From positions 372,001-436,000 of the forward strand of contig NZ_JAMHIW010000002.1 of NCBI RefSeq assembly GCF_023896955.1: DNA of 64,000 bases, written 5' to 3'. Position 1 is the first letter of the stretch. Each line of letters starts with the position of its first letter. This stretch comes from Micromonospora sp. RHAY321. Its GTDB lineage: Bacteria; Actinomycetota; Actinomycetes; Mycobacteriales; Micromonosporaceae. The notes below the pieces were generated by a model that was not told where the DNA came from, did no database searches, and saw only the letters and a program-made list of their open reading frames with translations. This document shows, piece after piece, positions 1-8,805 of the stretch. Made by a program: the position numbers and the translations under genes.

Positions 1-114
1 CGGTCCGCCACGTCCACGAGGCGAGGTCGCTGGCCGGCCCTGGGCATCCGCAACTCCCTGGAGACATCCATGTCACCTGATCTATTGCCAGTGACGATCG
101 TCGAAGCCTAGGGT

Positions 115-142
115 ACGTAAGCGCTTACGTAAGCGCTTACGT
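115..142. promoter_or_regulatory. Nested 28-bp perfect palindrome, likely tandem LacI-type operator
   Basis: Positions 115-142 form a perfect 28-bp palindrome made of two overlapping 16-bp palindromes (115-130 and 127-142), each with the core GTAAGCGCTTAC. A palindrome centred on CG, with AAGCGCTT in the middle, is typical of LacI-family sugar repressor operators. It lies 39 bp before the first gene start, which fits repression of the LamG gene and the secreted dehydrogenase after it. No regulator gene is visible in the window, so the cognate protein is unknown. Confidence 0.6.
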
Positions 143-180
143 CGGTCCGCACCGGCGTGCCGCGAAATGAGGTGAACGCG

Positions 181-1137
181 ATGTCCAGGGCCAGAAGAGC
201 CGCCGTCGCCACCGTCTCCCTGCTGGCGGTCGGCGTGCTGACCGGCACGGGGGCCCCACCGGCGCAGGCGGACCGGAACCGTCCGTCCGATGTCCACCCG
301 GCGCTGCGCCCACACCTGGTCGCCGCGTACGACTTCGACCACCCGGTGCCGGGCGACCCCGCGCTGGAACGCGACCAGGGCCGCTCCGGGACCGAGATCG
401 AGCTGATCAACGGCGGCCCGGCCATGCGGGTCCAGGACCACGCCTACCGGGGCAGCGGCAAAGCGCTGCAGACCCGGCAGGTCGACCCGGCGGTGGCCGG
501 CAACGACGACTGGAAGGCCGGCACCTGGTCGGCCAGCGGGGTCCGGACGCTCCGCGCCTTCAGTGCCACCGCGGGCACCACCGTGATGGGGTGGTTCAAG
601 CTGCAGATGGACAGCCCGCTGCCCAACTCCACCACCGCCGACCCCAACGACCGGTACAACGCCATCGGGCTGGCCGGCGTGCTGACCGGTGACTCCGACG
701 GCCACGGCGTCCGGGCCCTGCTGGAGCTGATCGACGTCGACGGGGAGTTGCGCCTGGTCGCGCTCGGCCGCCGGCTCGACGGTGGCAACTCGCAGACGTT
801 CGCCGCCAGTCAGGACTGGCGGGACCTGCTGCCGGCGGGGGAGTGGGTGCACCTCACCGCCACCTTCGACTTCGGCACCGGAGCCCTCGCCCTCTACCGC
901 AACGGCGAACCGGTGCAGGGCTTCTACACCCGCACCGACGACCCGTGGCTCGTGTCGGGACCCGGCCCGCACGTGACCACCGCGTCCGACCCCCGGGGCA
1001 TCAAGATCGGCGGAAGCTTCCCGCAGGACACGCTGGAGCGCAATCCGTGCGACTGCCGCATGGACGGCCTGATGTTCCTCGACAGCGTGGTCTCCGCGAG
1101 CGACGTGCGGAGGCAGTACCGCCACCTGGCCCGCTGA
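181..1137 (+). CDS. Secreted LamG-type (concanavalin-fold) protein
   Basis: 318 residues. An Arg-rich signal peptide ends near APPAQA (about residue 30), so the protein is exported. The body resembles a LamG/concanavalin A-like jelly-roll: a WFKLQM strand, a GEWVHLTATFD strand typical of LamG, and ALYRNGEPV near residues 235-245. These modules usually bind carbohydrate; no catalytic domain is visible. I chose the ATG at 181 over a GTG at 157 because GAGGTG sits 7 nt before it. It probably shares a transcript with the dehydrogenase gene 37 bp downstream. The binding target is unknown. Confidence 0.75.
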   Translation: MSRARRAAVATVSLLAVGVLTGTGAPPAQADRNRPSDVHPALRPHLVAAYDFDHPVPGDPALERDQGRSGTEIELINGGPAMRVQDHAYRGSGKALQTRQVDPAVAGNDDWKAGTWSASGVRTLRAFSATAGTTVMGWFKLQMDSPLPNSTTADPNDRYNAIGLAGVLTGDSDGHGVRALLELIDVDGELRLVALGRRLDGGNSQTFAASQDWRDLLPAGEWVHLTATFDFGTGALALYRNGEPVQGFYTRTDDPWLVSGPGPHVTTASDPRGIKIGGSFPQDTLERNPCDCRMDGLMFLDSVVSASDVRRQYRHLAR

Positions 1138-1174
1138 CCACCCTCGGCACCGTCCCACCGAGAAGGAGACACGC

Positions 1175-3277
1175 GTGCTCACCCTCCACGACCGCGCCCG
1201 CGGTATCCGCAGATCCGTACTGACGGCCGGCCTCACCGCCCTCGTGCTGGTCCTGTCCACCCTGCTCGCGACACCCGCCCGGGCCGCCGACGCGGTGTAC
1301 GACCCGGTCCCGCAGATGCCGGTCCAGTCGCGGCTGGGGCTGGTCCTCACCGAGTACGCCAGCTTCCCGCAGTCGTACCCCACACCGGCTCCCACGGATC
1401 AGCGGCTCATGCGTACCGCCCGGATCAACACCATCATGGAGCTGCCCGACGGCTCGGGCCGGCGTGCCGTGCCGGACCTGAACGGCAACCTCTACCTGGT
1501 CGAGGGCGGCGTGCCGCACGTCTACCTCGACGTGGCGGCGACGTTCGCCCCGCGGTTCTTCTCCGGACGCGGCCTGGGGCAGGGCTTCGGGTACGTCGCC
1601 TTCCACCCGGAGTTCGGCGCCAACGGCCGGTTCTACACCATCCACACCGAGTTGGCGTCGGCGACGACCACCCCGCCGGACTTTGCCCAGGCCGGGACGA
1701 TCTATCACGGCGTCATCACCGAGTGGACGGCGACCGACCCGGCGGCCGACACGTTCGCCGGTACCCGGCGCGAGGTGCTGCGCGTCGGCTTCGGCGGCCA
1801 GGTGCACGGCATCCAGGAGATCAACTTCAATCCGACCGCGAAGCGCCACGACCGGGACTACGGCCTGCTGTACCTCGCGGTCGGCGACGGTGGCCTGGGC
1901 GTACGCAACACCGACCCGCAGAACCTGGGCCTGCCGCACGGCAAGCTGCTGCGCATCGACCCCCGCGGCACCAACTCCGCCAACGGGCGGTACGGCATTC
2001 CCCCCTCGAACCCGTTCGTCGGCCGGGCCGGCGCGCTCGGCGAGATCTACGCCCTGGGCTTCCGCGACCCGCACCGCTTCAGCTGGGACCGGGCCACCGG
2101 CCGGATGTACCTCGGGCACATCGGTGAGCACGCCATCGAGGCGATCTACGAGGTCCGCGCCGGCGACAACTTCGGCTGGAGCGAGCGCGAGGGATCCTTC
2201 GTCTTCGACAAGGCGGCCACGAACCCCTGTGACCGGCTGTTCCCGCTGCCCGCCGACGACGACCGGTACGGATACACGTATCCGGTCGCCGCGTACGACC
2301 ACGACCCGGCCGCGGACTGGAACTGCACGGCCGACGTCGGCGTCGCGGTGGCCGGTGGGTTCGTCTACCGCGGACGCGCCGTGCCCGCGCTGCGCGGCAA
2401 GTACGTCTTCGGTGACCTGGTCGACGGCCGGGTGCTCTACACCGAGGCCAACGAGATGCGCCGTGGCCGGGGCCTGGCCCCGATCCACCAGCTCGCCCTG
2501 TTCAACGCCGCGGGCAGCCCGGTCCGGATGCGGGACCTCTCCGGGCCCGGCGCCCCCGGTGACCCCAACCGCGTCGACCTGCGCTTCGGCACCGACGCCG
2601 CCGGTGAGCTCTACGTGGTCGCCAAGGCCAACGGAAAGATCTGGAAGGTCACCGGCACCCGGGTCTTCGCCAGCGGCGACGTCGGCAACACCACCGTGCG
2701 TCGCACGGCGGGGGCCTCCAACTGGGCGCCGGTGACCCCGGCGAAGTGGCAGTTCACCCGCGACCAGGTCATCCTCGCCGAGGCAGGGGTCAGCCGGCCC
2801 GGGCCGCGCCGGCCCTTCGAGTACGCCGTCCTCACCGCGGGTCCGGCGTGGTCGTCGGTCGAGGTCGACGCGCGGGTACGGCTCGACACCCCCGTGGAGG
2901 TCAGCAACCGGGACGTCATCATCGTCTTCGGCTGGCGGTCGGACACGGAGTTCTACTACGCGCACCTGTCCACCGACAACACGATCTATCCGCACAACGG
3001 CATCTTCAAGGTCGACAATGCGGACCGGGAACGCATCGACCACCAGTGGAACGGCCGCTCGCGCGGCGCCAACCCGGCGATCACCGACGCCGACTGGCAC
3101 CGTGTGCGGGTCGTCCACCTGCCGGCCAGCGGTGAGATCGCGGTGTACGTCGACGGGCGCAAGGACCCGCTGATGACGGCGAAGGACACCACGTTCGGCT
3201 CCGGGCGCGTGGGCTTCGGCTCGTTCGACAACGTGGGCCGACTGCGCGACCTGACCGTCACGGGCACGCCGGCCTGA
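1175..3277 (+). CDS. Secreted glucose/sorbosone (PQQ-type) dehydrogenase-like protein with C-terminal LamG-like domain
   Basis: 700 residues. A signal peptide ends at about residue 37 (TPARAADA). Residues about 60-470 resemble the soluble PQQ-dependent aldose sugar dehydrogenase (GSDH) six-bladed propeller, with GQVHGIQEINF, YLAVGDGG, HGKLLRIDP and ALGFRDPHRFSWD. Residues about 510-700 look like a concanavalin-like lectin fold (WHRVRVVHLPASGEIAVYVD). Inferred role: extracellular oxidation of a sugar or polysaccharide end, with the C-terminal module giving binding. GAAGGAG lies 6 nt before the GTG start. Substrate and true PQQ dependence cannot be read from sequence. Confidence 0.8.
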   Translation: MLTLHDRARGIRRSVLTAGLTALVLVLSTLLATPARAADAVYDPVPQMPVQSRLGLVLTEYASFPQSYPTPAPTDQRLMRTARINTIMELPDGSGRRAVPDLNGNLYLVEGGVPHVYLDVAATFAPRFFSGRGLGQGFGYVAFHPEFGANGRFYTIHTELASATTTPPDFAQAGTIYHGVITEWTATDPAADTFAGTRREVLRVGFGGQVHGIQEINFNPTAKRHDRDYGLLYLAVGDGGLGVRNTDPQNLGLPHGKLLRIDPRGTNSANGRYGIPPSNPFVGRAGALGEIYALGFRDPHRFSWDRATGRMYLGHIGEHAIEAIYEVRAGDNFGWSEREGSFVFDKAATNPCDRLFPLPADDDRYGYTYPVAAYDHDPAADWNCTADVGVAVAGGFVYRGRAVPALRGKYVFGDLVDGRVLYTEANEMRRGRGLAPIHQLALFNAAGSPVRMRDLSGPGAPGDPNRVDLRFGTDAAGELYVVAKANGKIWKVTGTRVFASGDVGNTTVRRTAGASNWAPVTPAKWQFTRDQVILAEAGVSRPGPRRPFEYAVLTAGPAWSSVEVDARVRLDTPVEVSNRDVIIVFGWRSDTEFYYAHLSTDNTIYPHNGIFKVDNADRERIDHQWNGRSRGANPAITDADWHRVRVVHLPASGEIAVYVDGRKDPLMTAKDTTFGSGRVGFGSFDNVGRLRDLTVTGTPA

Positions 3278-3279
3278 TC

Positions 3280-3335
3280 GGCGTCGCGGTGGGGACGGGG
3301 CGACGATGCCGCCGTCCCCACCGTCAGCCGACGCC
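3280..3335. terminator. Long hairpin terminator after the sugar-dehydrogenase gene
   Basis: A perfect 12-bp stem (3287-3298 with 3312-3323) is extended by a further 7 bp (3280-3286 with 3329-3335) across a short bulge. It begins 3 bp after the stop codon of the gene ending at 3277. There is no U-tract, as is common for actinomycete terminators. Confidence 0.7.
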
Positions 3336-3387
3336 CGGGTCCGCCGAGCCGGCCCGGAGGGTCCGTCCGGTTCGTAGAATCCGTGCC

Positions 3388-3873
3388 ATGCCGCGGATCG
3401 TCGAGTTGCTGGCCTCGCCCGTGCACCGCTTCCTGGGCCGGCCCGCCGACGGTCCGGCTCCGGCCCCTCCCGGTGAGCTGGTCGACGTGGTCCGGATCCG
3501 GGCCGGCCTCGGCATCGTCGGCGACCGGTACTTCGGTCAGCCGGCGCACCGCGACGCCAGCGTGACGGTGATCGCCCAGGAGTCGCTACCACCCGGTGTG
3601 GGCCTGGCGGAGGTCCGGCGCAACGTCCTCACCACCGGCATCGCGGTGGACGAGCTGATCGGCAAGGTGCTGGTCCTGGACTCCGGCGACGGCCCGGTCA
3701 GTCTGCGGGTCAACCGGGCGGCCCGGCCCTGCGCGTGGATGGACGTCACGGTCGGCCCGGGTGCGTGGAAGGCAATGCGCACCACGGGCGGCATCCGCTG
3801 CACGCCGCTCAACGACGGCACCCTGCGCATCGGGCCGCTCGACGTCAGCATCGAGCGCGCGCCCACGCCGTAG
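3388..3873 (+). CDS. MOSC domain protein
   Basis: 161 residues covering a single MOSC (molybdenum cofactor sulfurase C-terminal) domain: GIVGDRYFG early, VRRNVLTTGI in the middle, and a NRAARPCAWMD segment with the conserved cysteine. YiiM-like stand-alone MOSC proteins are thought to carry out molybdopterin-linked sulfur or N-hydroxylated-base chemistry; the exact reaction is not predictable here. The ATG at 3388 is preferred over upstream in-frame starts because homology begins directly after it (PRIVELLASP). It stands alone between a terminator and a convergent gene. Confidence 0.8.
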   Translation: MPRIVELLASPVHRFLGRPADGPAPAPPGELVDVVRIRAGLGIVGDRYFGQPAHRDASVTVIAQESLPPGVGLAEVRRNVLTTGIAVDELIGKVLVLDSGDGPVSLRVNRAARPCAWMDVTVGPGAWKAMRTTGGIRCTPLNDGTLRIGPLDVSIERAPTP

Positions 3874-3896
3874 TGGCGCCGCCAGCCTGTTGAGGG

Positions 3897-4274
3897 TCAG
3901 ACCGGGCTGATGTGAGCGGCGAGCACCCGCCAGCCGTGGGTGTCGTCGCGAACCCAGGTCCGGGTGTACCGCAGGCGCCCCGCGAACGGCACCCCGTCGA
4001 ACACCCCGGCCACCCGGCCCAGGAAGAACGTCACTCCGGTCGACCCGACGACGAGCAGGTTCAGATCCTCCTCGACCAGCTCCTCGATGACCGAGGTCCG
4101 GTCCCGGTGCGCGGCCAGGTCGTCGCGCTTGGTGTACGTGCCGCCGTCCGGGCCGACGGCGATCAGCTGGTCGACGAGCAGCTGGTCGAGAGCCGCGACG
4201 TCACCGGCTCGCTGCGCGGCCTGCAGGGTGCGCTCGGCATCGAACAGTTCCGCCTCGCGTTCGCTGTCCGGCAT
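3897..4274 (-). CDS. NTF2-like (DUF4440/SnoaL fold) protein
   Basis: 125 residues. The N-terminal helix AERTLQAAQRAGDVAALDQLL is followed by strands LIAVGPDGGTYTK and YTRTWVRDDTHGWRVLAAHIS, the usual DUF4440 pattern. These small cone-shaped proteins act as enzymes or binding proteins and the fold alone does not give a reaction. The start at MPDSERE follows GGGAGGACGG. Convergent with the MOSC gene. Confidence 0.75.
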   Translation of the reverse strand: MPDSEREAELFDAERTLQAAQRAGDVAALDQLLVDQLIAVGPDGGTYTKRDDLAAHRDRTSVIEELVEEDLNLLVVGSTGVTFFLGRVAGVFDGVPFAGRLRYTRTWVRDDTHGWRVLAAHISPV

Positions 4275-4443
4275 GCTGCCGTCCTCCCGATCGGGGTTCA
4301 CCCGGTGCCACCGGGGCTGTCCGCATTGTGGCAGCCGGGGCGGCCCCGACGCGACGGATCGGCCCGGCGGCATGTCCCGCCCGGCTGCGGAATCCGCCCC
4401 GCGCCGCGTCGGCCGGCGGCCGGCCGGTGGCTAGGCTGCTGGC

Positions 4444-5979
4444 ATGGCAGACCAGGGCGGGCGCGCCGCCGCGGCGGCAGGCGCGGTCGAAGCGGTGGTC
4501 CGCGAGGTCCTGGCCGTCGTCCCCGCCGGCTGTACGTGGTTGCTGCCGGTGCCGGATGACGGGCGGCCGGTCGCGGACTTTCGCATCGCGGCCACCAGCG
4601 GCGAGGGTTATGACATCTACGGCCGGGGGGTCGAGCGGGTCGGCGAGCGGCTCAGCGAGCTGTATCCGAGCATGGTCGACGGTCCTCTCTGGCAGCTGTA
4701 CCACGAGGTGCTGTCCACCGGATCGTCCGGCCGGCTGGCCGACTTCCGGTACGCCGAGAAGCGTGCCGGCGTCGTCGCCGACTCGCTGTTCGACGTACAC
4801 GTGCACCGGGTGCTCGGCGGCCTGCTGGTCGCGTGGGAGCGGCTCGACGAGGACCGGCGTCGGCTGGAGCGCACCGAGTTGCTGGGCAGCCTCGGCTGGG
4901 CGGAGTACGACCTGGCCAGCGGGCTCAGCCAGTGGTCTCCCGGCATGTACCGGATCTTCGAACGAGACCCGGCGCTCGGCCCGCTGTCCCGAGCCGAGCA
5001 GTCCGCGGCCATCCTCCCGGACGACAACATGCTGCGCGAGGCCGCCTGGCAGACGCTGGACAGCGGAGCGTCCTCGGACGTGACGGTCCGGTTCCAGCCG
5101 GCGGGCACCGTGAAGTACCTGCGGATCCTCTCCGACGTCTCCCGGGACGCCGACGGCGCGCCGTTGAAGATCCATGCCGTGGTGCAGGACGTGACGGCCC
5201 GGGTGGACTCACGGACCGCCATCGAGCGGCTCAGCGACCAGGTGCGGACCCGGGAGATGACGGCGCTGGCCGAGCACCGGCTGGCCGGGCAGTTGCAGAA
5301 CCTGATCCAACCCGTGCCCCGCGCGCCGTTCCCGCTCGCCGGGCTGGAGGCGATGGTCAACTACCTGCCGGCGGAGAGCGCGGCCCGGGTGGGCGGTGAC
5401 TGGTACCACGCGCAGACCCTGCCCGACGGGCAGGTCGTGCTCGCCGTCGGCGACGTGACCGGTCACGGGCTGGACGCCGCGAGCGGGATGGCGCACCTGC
5501 GCTTCGCGCTGGTGGCCTGGCTCTCGATCGGCATCCGTGACCCGGCGGTGCTGCTCGGGAACCTCAACCGGCTCTGCGGTCAGCTCGCGATCACCGGGAC
5601 CGCGGTGGTCGCCTTCTACGACCCGGCGACCCGGGTGCTCTGCTGGGGACGCGCCGGGCACATGGCGCCGCTGCTGTCCCGTGCCGGCGAGACCGGCCCG
5701 CTCGACCGTCCGGCGGGCCTGCTGCTGGGCGCCGGAGAGGACTCCGCGTACCCGGTGCTCACCCCGCGACTGCGCCCGGGTGACCTGGTGCTGTTCTACA
5801 CCGACGGGCTGGTGGAACGACGCGCCCCCGACAACGATCTGCTCGAACAGGTGCGGGCGATGCTCTCCGCGCTCTCCGCCGCGCCGGGGGAGCAGACCCT
5901 CCCCCGACTGCGTGGCCTGCTGCACCGGCCCAACCCGGACGACGACACCTGCACACTCGCCGTACGCGTGCTGCCCTGA
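4444..5979 (+). CDS. PAS-containing SpoIIE/RsbU-type serine phosphatase (PP2C)
   Basis: 511 residues. Residues about 1-135 are a divergent sensory region; about 140-265 a PAS/PAC fold (LGSLGWAEYDLASG, ending VVQDVTARV); then a short helix and a PP2C SpoIIE domain at about 300-510. Metal-binding landmarks are present: GGDWYHA, DVTGHGLDAA and the terminal NPDDDTCTLAV. The family dephosphorylates STAS anti-anti-sigma proteins in partner switching. The two cognate-type genes (anti-sigma kinase and STAS protein) lie immediately downstream on the opposite strand. The cue sensed by the N-terminus is unknown. Confidence 0.88.
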   Translation: MADQGGRAAAAAGAVEAVVREVLAVVPAGCTWLLPVPDDGRPVADFRIAATSGEGYDIYGRGVERVGERLSELYPSMVDGPLWQLYHEVLSTGSSGRLADFRYAEKRAGVVADSLFDVHVHRVLGGLLVAWERLDEDRRRLERTELLGSLGWAEYDLASGLSQWSPGMYRIFERDPALGPLSRAEQSAAILPDDNMLREAAWQTLDSGASSDVTVRFQPAGTVKYLRILSDVSRDADGAPLKIHAVVQDVTARVDSRTAIERLSDQVRTREMTALAEHRLAGQLQNLIQPVPRAPFPLAGLEAMVNYLPAESAARVGGDWYHAQTLPDGQVVLAVGDVTGHGLDAASGMAHLRFALVAWLSIGIRDPAVLLGNLNRLCGQLAITGTAVVAFYDPATRVLCWGRAGHMAPLLSRAGETGPLDRPAGLLLGAGEDSAYPVLTPRLRPGDLVLFYTDGLVERRAPDNDLLEQVRAMLSALSAAPGEQTLPRLRGLLHRPNPDDDTCTLAVRVLP

Positions 5980-5992
5980 GCCGCCGGGCTCA
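5977..5992. terminator. Short hairpin between convergent genes
   Basis: TGAGCC (5977-5982), a 4-nt loop and GGCTCA (5987-5992) overlap both stop codons of the convergent genes ending at 5979 and 5990. A 6-bp GC stem is modest evidence for a bidirectional terminator. Confidence 0.4.
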
Positions 5993-6415
5993 CAGGCCGA
6001 GCCGGATGCGGACCACGGTCCCCTCCGGCATCGCCAACACGCCGACCTCGTCGCAGACCTGCTCGACGATCGCCAGCCCTCGACCCCGTACCGCCTCGGC
6101 CGGCGGCATGTCGCGGCCGAACGCCCGCATCGGCCCCTGGTCGATGACGTCGCAGATCAGATGGTCGGCCTCGGCCCAGAGCCGGACCCGGCCGCCGCCG
6201 GTCGTGTGCTGCAAGGTGTTGGTGGCCAGCTCGCTGACGGCCAGCGCCAGCAGCTCCACCCGTTGCGGCGACAGGCCCCGGGCGACCGCCCCGGCGCAGA
6301 CGAACGCGCGCAGCGCCCGGAGGTCGGCTGCCGCGTGGTACGCCATGCTGTCCGTGCTGTGCGCGGAGGTGGACTGCTCGGCAATCGTGCGGATCTCCCG
6401 CCGGTCGCCGGGCAT
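5990..6415 (-). CDS. RsbW-like anti-sigma factor serine kinase (HATPase_c)
   Basis: 141 residues, a GHKL ATPase domain with the N-box (SELATNTLQHT), the G1 region (DQGP) and the G2 region (GRGLAIVEQ). Proteins of this type bind a sigma factor or phosphorylate a STAS partner on serine. The start codon overlaps the stop of the upstream STAS gene (TGATG at 6415), so the two are translationally coupled. The convergent SpoIIE phosphatase completes a partner-switching set. No sigma factor is encoded nearby, so the target must lie elsewhere. Confidence 0.85.
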   Translation of the reverse strand: MPGDRREIRTIAEQSTSAHSTDSMAYHAAADLRALRAFVCAGAVARGLSPQRVELLALAVSELATNTLQHTTGGGRVRLWAEADHLICDVIDQGPMRAFGRDMPPAEAVRGRGLAIVEQVCDEVGVLAMPEGTVVRIRLGL

Positions 6416-6747
6416 CAGCCCGCCAGCCGCGGGTCGTCGGCGGGTGGTCGCAGCAGGTTGCCGACGCCCGTGATGTCCAGCACGGCGGCGACCGGCCCGC
6501 CGGCGTTGACGGCGTACAACCGCCGGCCGTCCGCGCGGGCCGTCCGGTGGGCGGTCACCAGGGTGTGCAGGCCGGTGGAATCGAGGAAGCGCAACCCGCC
6601 CACGTCGACCACGACCACCGGGGCGCCGCGGACCGCCGCGGCGAGCACGGTGGTCAGTTCGTCCCGGACGGCCAGGTCACACTCGCCGGTCAGCGTGACC
6701 ACGATCCGGCCCGGTGCCGTGGATGTGCGGGCCTCGAAGTGCGCCAT
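6415..6747 (-). CDS. STAS-domain anti-anti-sigma factor
   Basis: 110 residues. The STAS fold is clear: VVTLTGECDLAVRDEL, then VVVVDVGGLRFLDSTGLHTLV with the phosphorylatable serine in LDSTG. In unphosphorylated form such proteins sequester the anti-sigma kinase. The ATG at 6747 is preferred to an upstream in-frame ATG because AGGAGGAAGG precedes it by about 10 nt and homology starts there. First gene of a two-gene unit with the kinase. Confidence 0.85.
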   Translation of the reverse strand: MAHFEARTSTAPGRIVVTLTGECDLAVRDELTTVLAAAVRGAPVVVVDVGGLRFLDSTGLHTLVTAHRTARADGRRLYAVNAGGPVAAVLDITGVGNLLRPPADDPRLAG

Positions 6748-6918
6748 CGGGCAGCAGCACCTTCCTCCTAGCGACAGCCGTTGTGGGCACATCATGTCAC
6801 CCGCCCGCCGCTTGGCAGCGTCCTCCGTTCGGCGGCGATCAAGGACCGAGGATCAGGGGACGGGCGATGCTGGGCCGACCCAGCTCGCACCACCGTGCGT
6901 CGCACGCCGCGAGGGTCG

Positions 6919-7251
6919 CTACGGGCGGATGTCCAGGGCGCCGATCAGGTCGTCGCGCAGCGTGAACCGGTACCGCAGCTCGATGGGGCTGCCGGGAAAA
7001 CTGCCCGACACCCGGGTGAGGACCACGTACGAGTCACCGGCCTGCGGCGTGACCCCCACCGGCTCGGCCGTGTACGAGTAGGCAGCCGTCGTCCGCTCCC
7101 GCCAGGCGCGGATCGCGGCCCGTCCCTCGTGCAGCCGGTCCTCGTCGGCCACGGTGGCGGTGTCCGCGAAGCAGGCGACGAAGGCGTCGAGATCGCCGTC
7201 GTCGACGGCCCGGAAGTACCGGTCGATCACGTCGGGCAGGTCGACCGCCAT
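6919..7251 (-). CDS. NTF2-like (SnoaL-type) protein
   Basis: 110 residues. It opens with VIDRYFRAVDDGDLDAFVACFADTA, cut here in description to the typical SnoaL-like helix and first strand, and ends with strands around YRFTLRDDLIGALDI. Probably an isolated small enzyme or binding protein; no catalytic assignment is possible. GGAGGAGCAG lies before the ATG. The 171 bp between it and the STAS gene holds no further ORF that I can support. Confidence 0.75.
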   Translation of the reverse strand: MAVDLPDVIDRYFRAVDDGDLDAFVACFADTATVADEDRLHEGRAAIRAWRERTTAAYSYTAEPVGVTPQAGDSYVVLTRVSGSFPGSPIELRYRFTLRDDLIGALDIRP

Positions 7252-7374
7252 CTGCTCCTCCTGCGGCGCGGGCCGCCGTCGGCGGCCGCCGGATACGCGT
7301 CCGACCTCACCGTACGAGACGGGGCCCGCGCCGCGCGGAGCAACCAGGAGAACCCTCCGGAGGTCCGGCGTGGG

Positions 7375-8181
7375 TCAGGGCTTGCGGCCGACGGCGCAGT
7401 AGCCGTCCAGGTCGGCGGGCGGGCCGTCCCGCTCGGGTCGCCAGTGGGTGAACGGCACCAGGCCGGGCTCGACCAGCTCCAGGCCGTCGAAGAACCGGGC
7501 GATCCGCTCCGGGCTGCGCAGGTGGTACGGCAGCGCCCCGCTCTCGTTGTACTGCCGGTGCGACTCGACGACCGCCTCGCTGGTGTCGGTGCCGTCGGAC
7601 AGCGCGAGGTAGCTGCCGGACGGCACCGCGTCGAGCAGGGTACGGACGATGGCGACCGCCTGGTCGTCGTCGCCGACGTGTCCCATCACGCCGAACAGCA
7701 GGACCGCGACGGGCTGGTCGAGGTCGAGGTGCTCGGTGGCCTGTCGGAGCACCGCCTGCGGGTCACGCAGGTCGGCGTGGATGTACCGGGTCAGCCCCTC
7801 CGGGCTGCCGACCAGCAGTGCCCGCGCGTGGGCCAGGACCATCGGGTCGTTGTCGACGTACACGACGCGGCTCTGCGGGTTGACCCGCTGGGCCACCTGG
7901 TGCGTGTTGTCGGCGGTGGGCAGCCCGGTGCCGACGTCGAGGAACTGCCGGATGCCGGCCTCACCGGCGAGGAAGCGCACCGCGCGGGACAGGAACGCCC
8001 GGGACTCGCGCGCCGTCTCGATCATCGCGGGGAACAGCTCGCGGACCTGCTCACCCGCCAGCCGGTCGATCTCGAAGTTGTCCTTGCCGCCCAGCCAGTA
8101 GTTCCAGATCCGGGCGGAGTGCGGAACGCTGGTGTCGATCTTGGGCTGGTCGGTGGCCGGGAGAGGTGCCGCTTCTGCCAC
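7375..8181 (-). CDS. DUF574-type S-adenosylmethionine-dependent methyltransferase
   Basis: 268 residues. The family hallmarks are an N-terminal SARIWNYWLGGKDNFEIDR segment, the SAM-binding QFLDVGTGLPT loop, VVYVDNDPMVLAHA and late EPGLVPFTHWRP. This actinobacterial family is abundant in streptomycetes and Micromonosporaceae and mostly of unknown substrate. A GTG at 8181 preceded by GGAAGG with 6-nt spacing is preferred over the ATG at 8226. Monocistronic, divergent from the DUF2267 gene. Confidence 0.85.
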   Translation of the reverse strand: MAEAAPLPATDQPKIDTSVPHSARIWNYWLGGKDNFEIDRLAGEQVRELFPAMIETARESRAFLSRAVRFLAGEAGIRQFLDVGTGLPTADNTHQVAQRVNPQSRVVYVDNDPMVLAHARALLVGSPEGLTRYIHADLRDPQAVLRQATEHLDLDQPVAVLLFGVMGHVGDDDQAVAIVRTLLDAVPSGSYLALSDGTDTSEAVVESHRQYNESGALPYHLRSPERIARFFDGLELVEPGLVPFTHWRPERDGPPADLDGYCAVGRKP

Positions 8182-8331
8182 GGGCGTCCTTCCGCTGGGG
8201 GTGGGGAAGACACGAAGGACAACCATGCTCCCACAGCGCTCCGGTTCGTAAATCGGACACCCGCGCACGGCCCCGGGTTTGTGGCCGGTGGGCCCGGGTA
8301 GCCACGCGTCTCCGGACGGAAGGGGCGAGCC

Positions 8332-8718
8332 ATGGCCGAGCTGATGTTCGTCGACAAGGTCGCGGGACGGGCGGGTGTCCCGCCCGAGCAGGCGCGCCCG
8401 CTGACCGAGGCCGTTCTGCGTACCCTCACCGAGCGGCTCAGCGGCGGTGAGGCGGCCGAGCTGGCCCCCCATCTGGCCCCCGAGTTGAGCCCGCTGCTGA
8501 TCAAGGCGGTTGAGGCGCCGGAGGCGTTCGGTTACGACGAGTTCATGCGGCGGGTGGCCGACCGCGCCGGCACGGACCGACCCACCGCCGAGCGGGGCGT
8601 CCGGGCCGTCCTCCAGACGATGCACCGGGTGGTCGGGCACCGCGAGTTCGAGGACGCGCTGTCACAGCTCCCGGCCGATCTGCGGGCGCTGGCCCAGCCG
8701 CTGCCGCAGGGCCCCTGA
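8332..8718 (+). CDS. DUF2267 family protein
   Basis: 128 residues, all helical, with the duplicated DUF2267 pattern: FVDKVAGRAG and AVLRTLTERLSGGEAAELAPHL in the first half, then FMRRVADRAG and AVLQTMHRVV in the second. Function of the family is unknown. GGAAGGGGCGAG precedes the ATG. It is convergent with the large secreted protein ending at 8806. Confidence 0.8.
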   Translation: MAELMFVDKVAGRAGVPPEQARPLTEAVLRTLTERLSGGEAAELAPHLAPELSPLLIKAVEAPEAFGYDEFMRRVADRAGTDRPTAERGVRAVLQTMHRVVGHREFEDALSQLPADLRALAQPLPQGP

Positions 8719-8805
8719 CCGTACCGACCGCCGGGATCCGCGCCGGGTGGCCCGGGGCACGGCCTGACCGGTTGCCGGTTCAGACCGCGCCCCAGGTGTC
8801 GGTGC

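Noticed and set aside
1..114. Possible 3' end of an upstream gene at the left edge
   Set aside because: All three plus frames close within 114 bp, but none of the short tails is recognisable, so no gene is called.
115..142. Reading the palindrome as another copy of the two-component direct repeat, since it contains CTTACG units
   Set aside because: The unit period here is 12 bp and the whole site is a perfect dyad, unlike the 11-bp direct repeats at 34837, 37610 and 41547.
1001..3592. 863-residue open frame on the minus strand opposite the sugar-dehydrogenase gene
   Set aside because: It is an antisense shadow of high-GC codon usage; composition is Arg/Gly/Ala/Val-rich with no domain, and it crosses a strong terminator.
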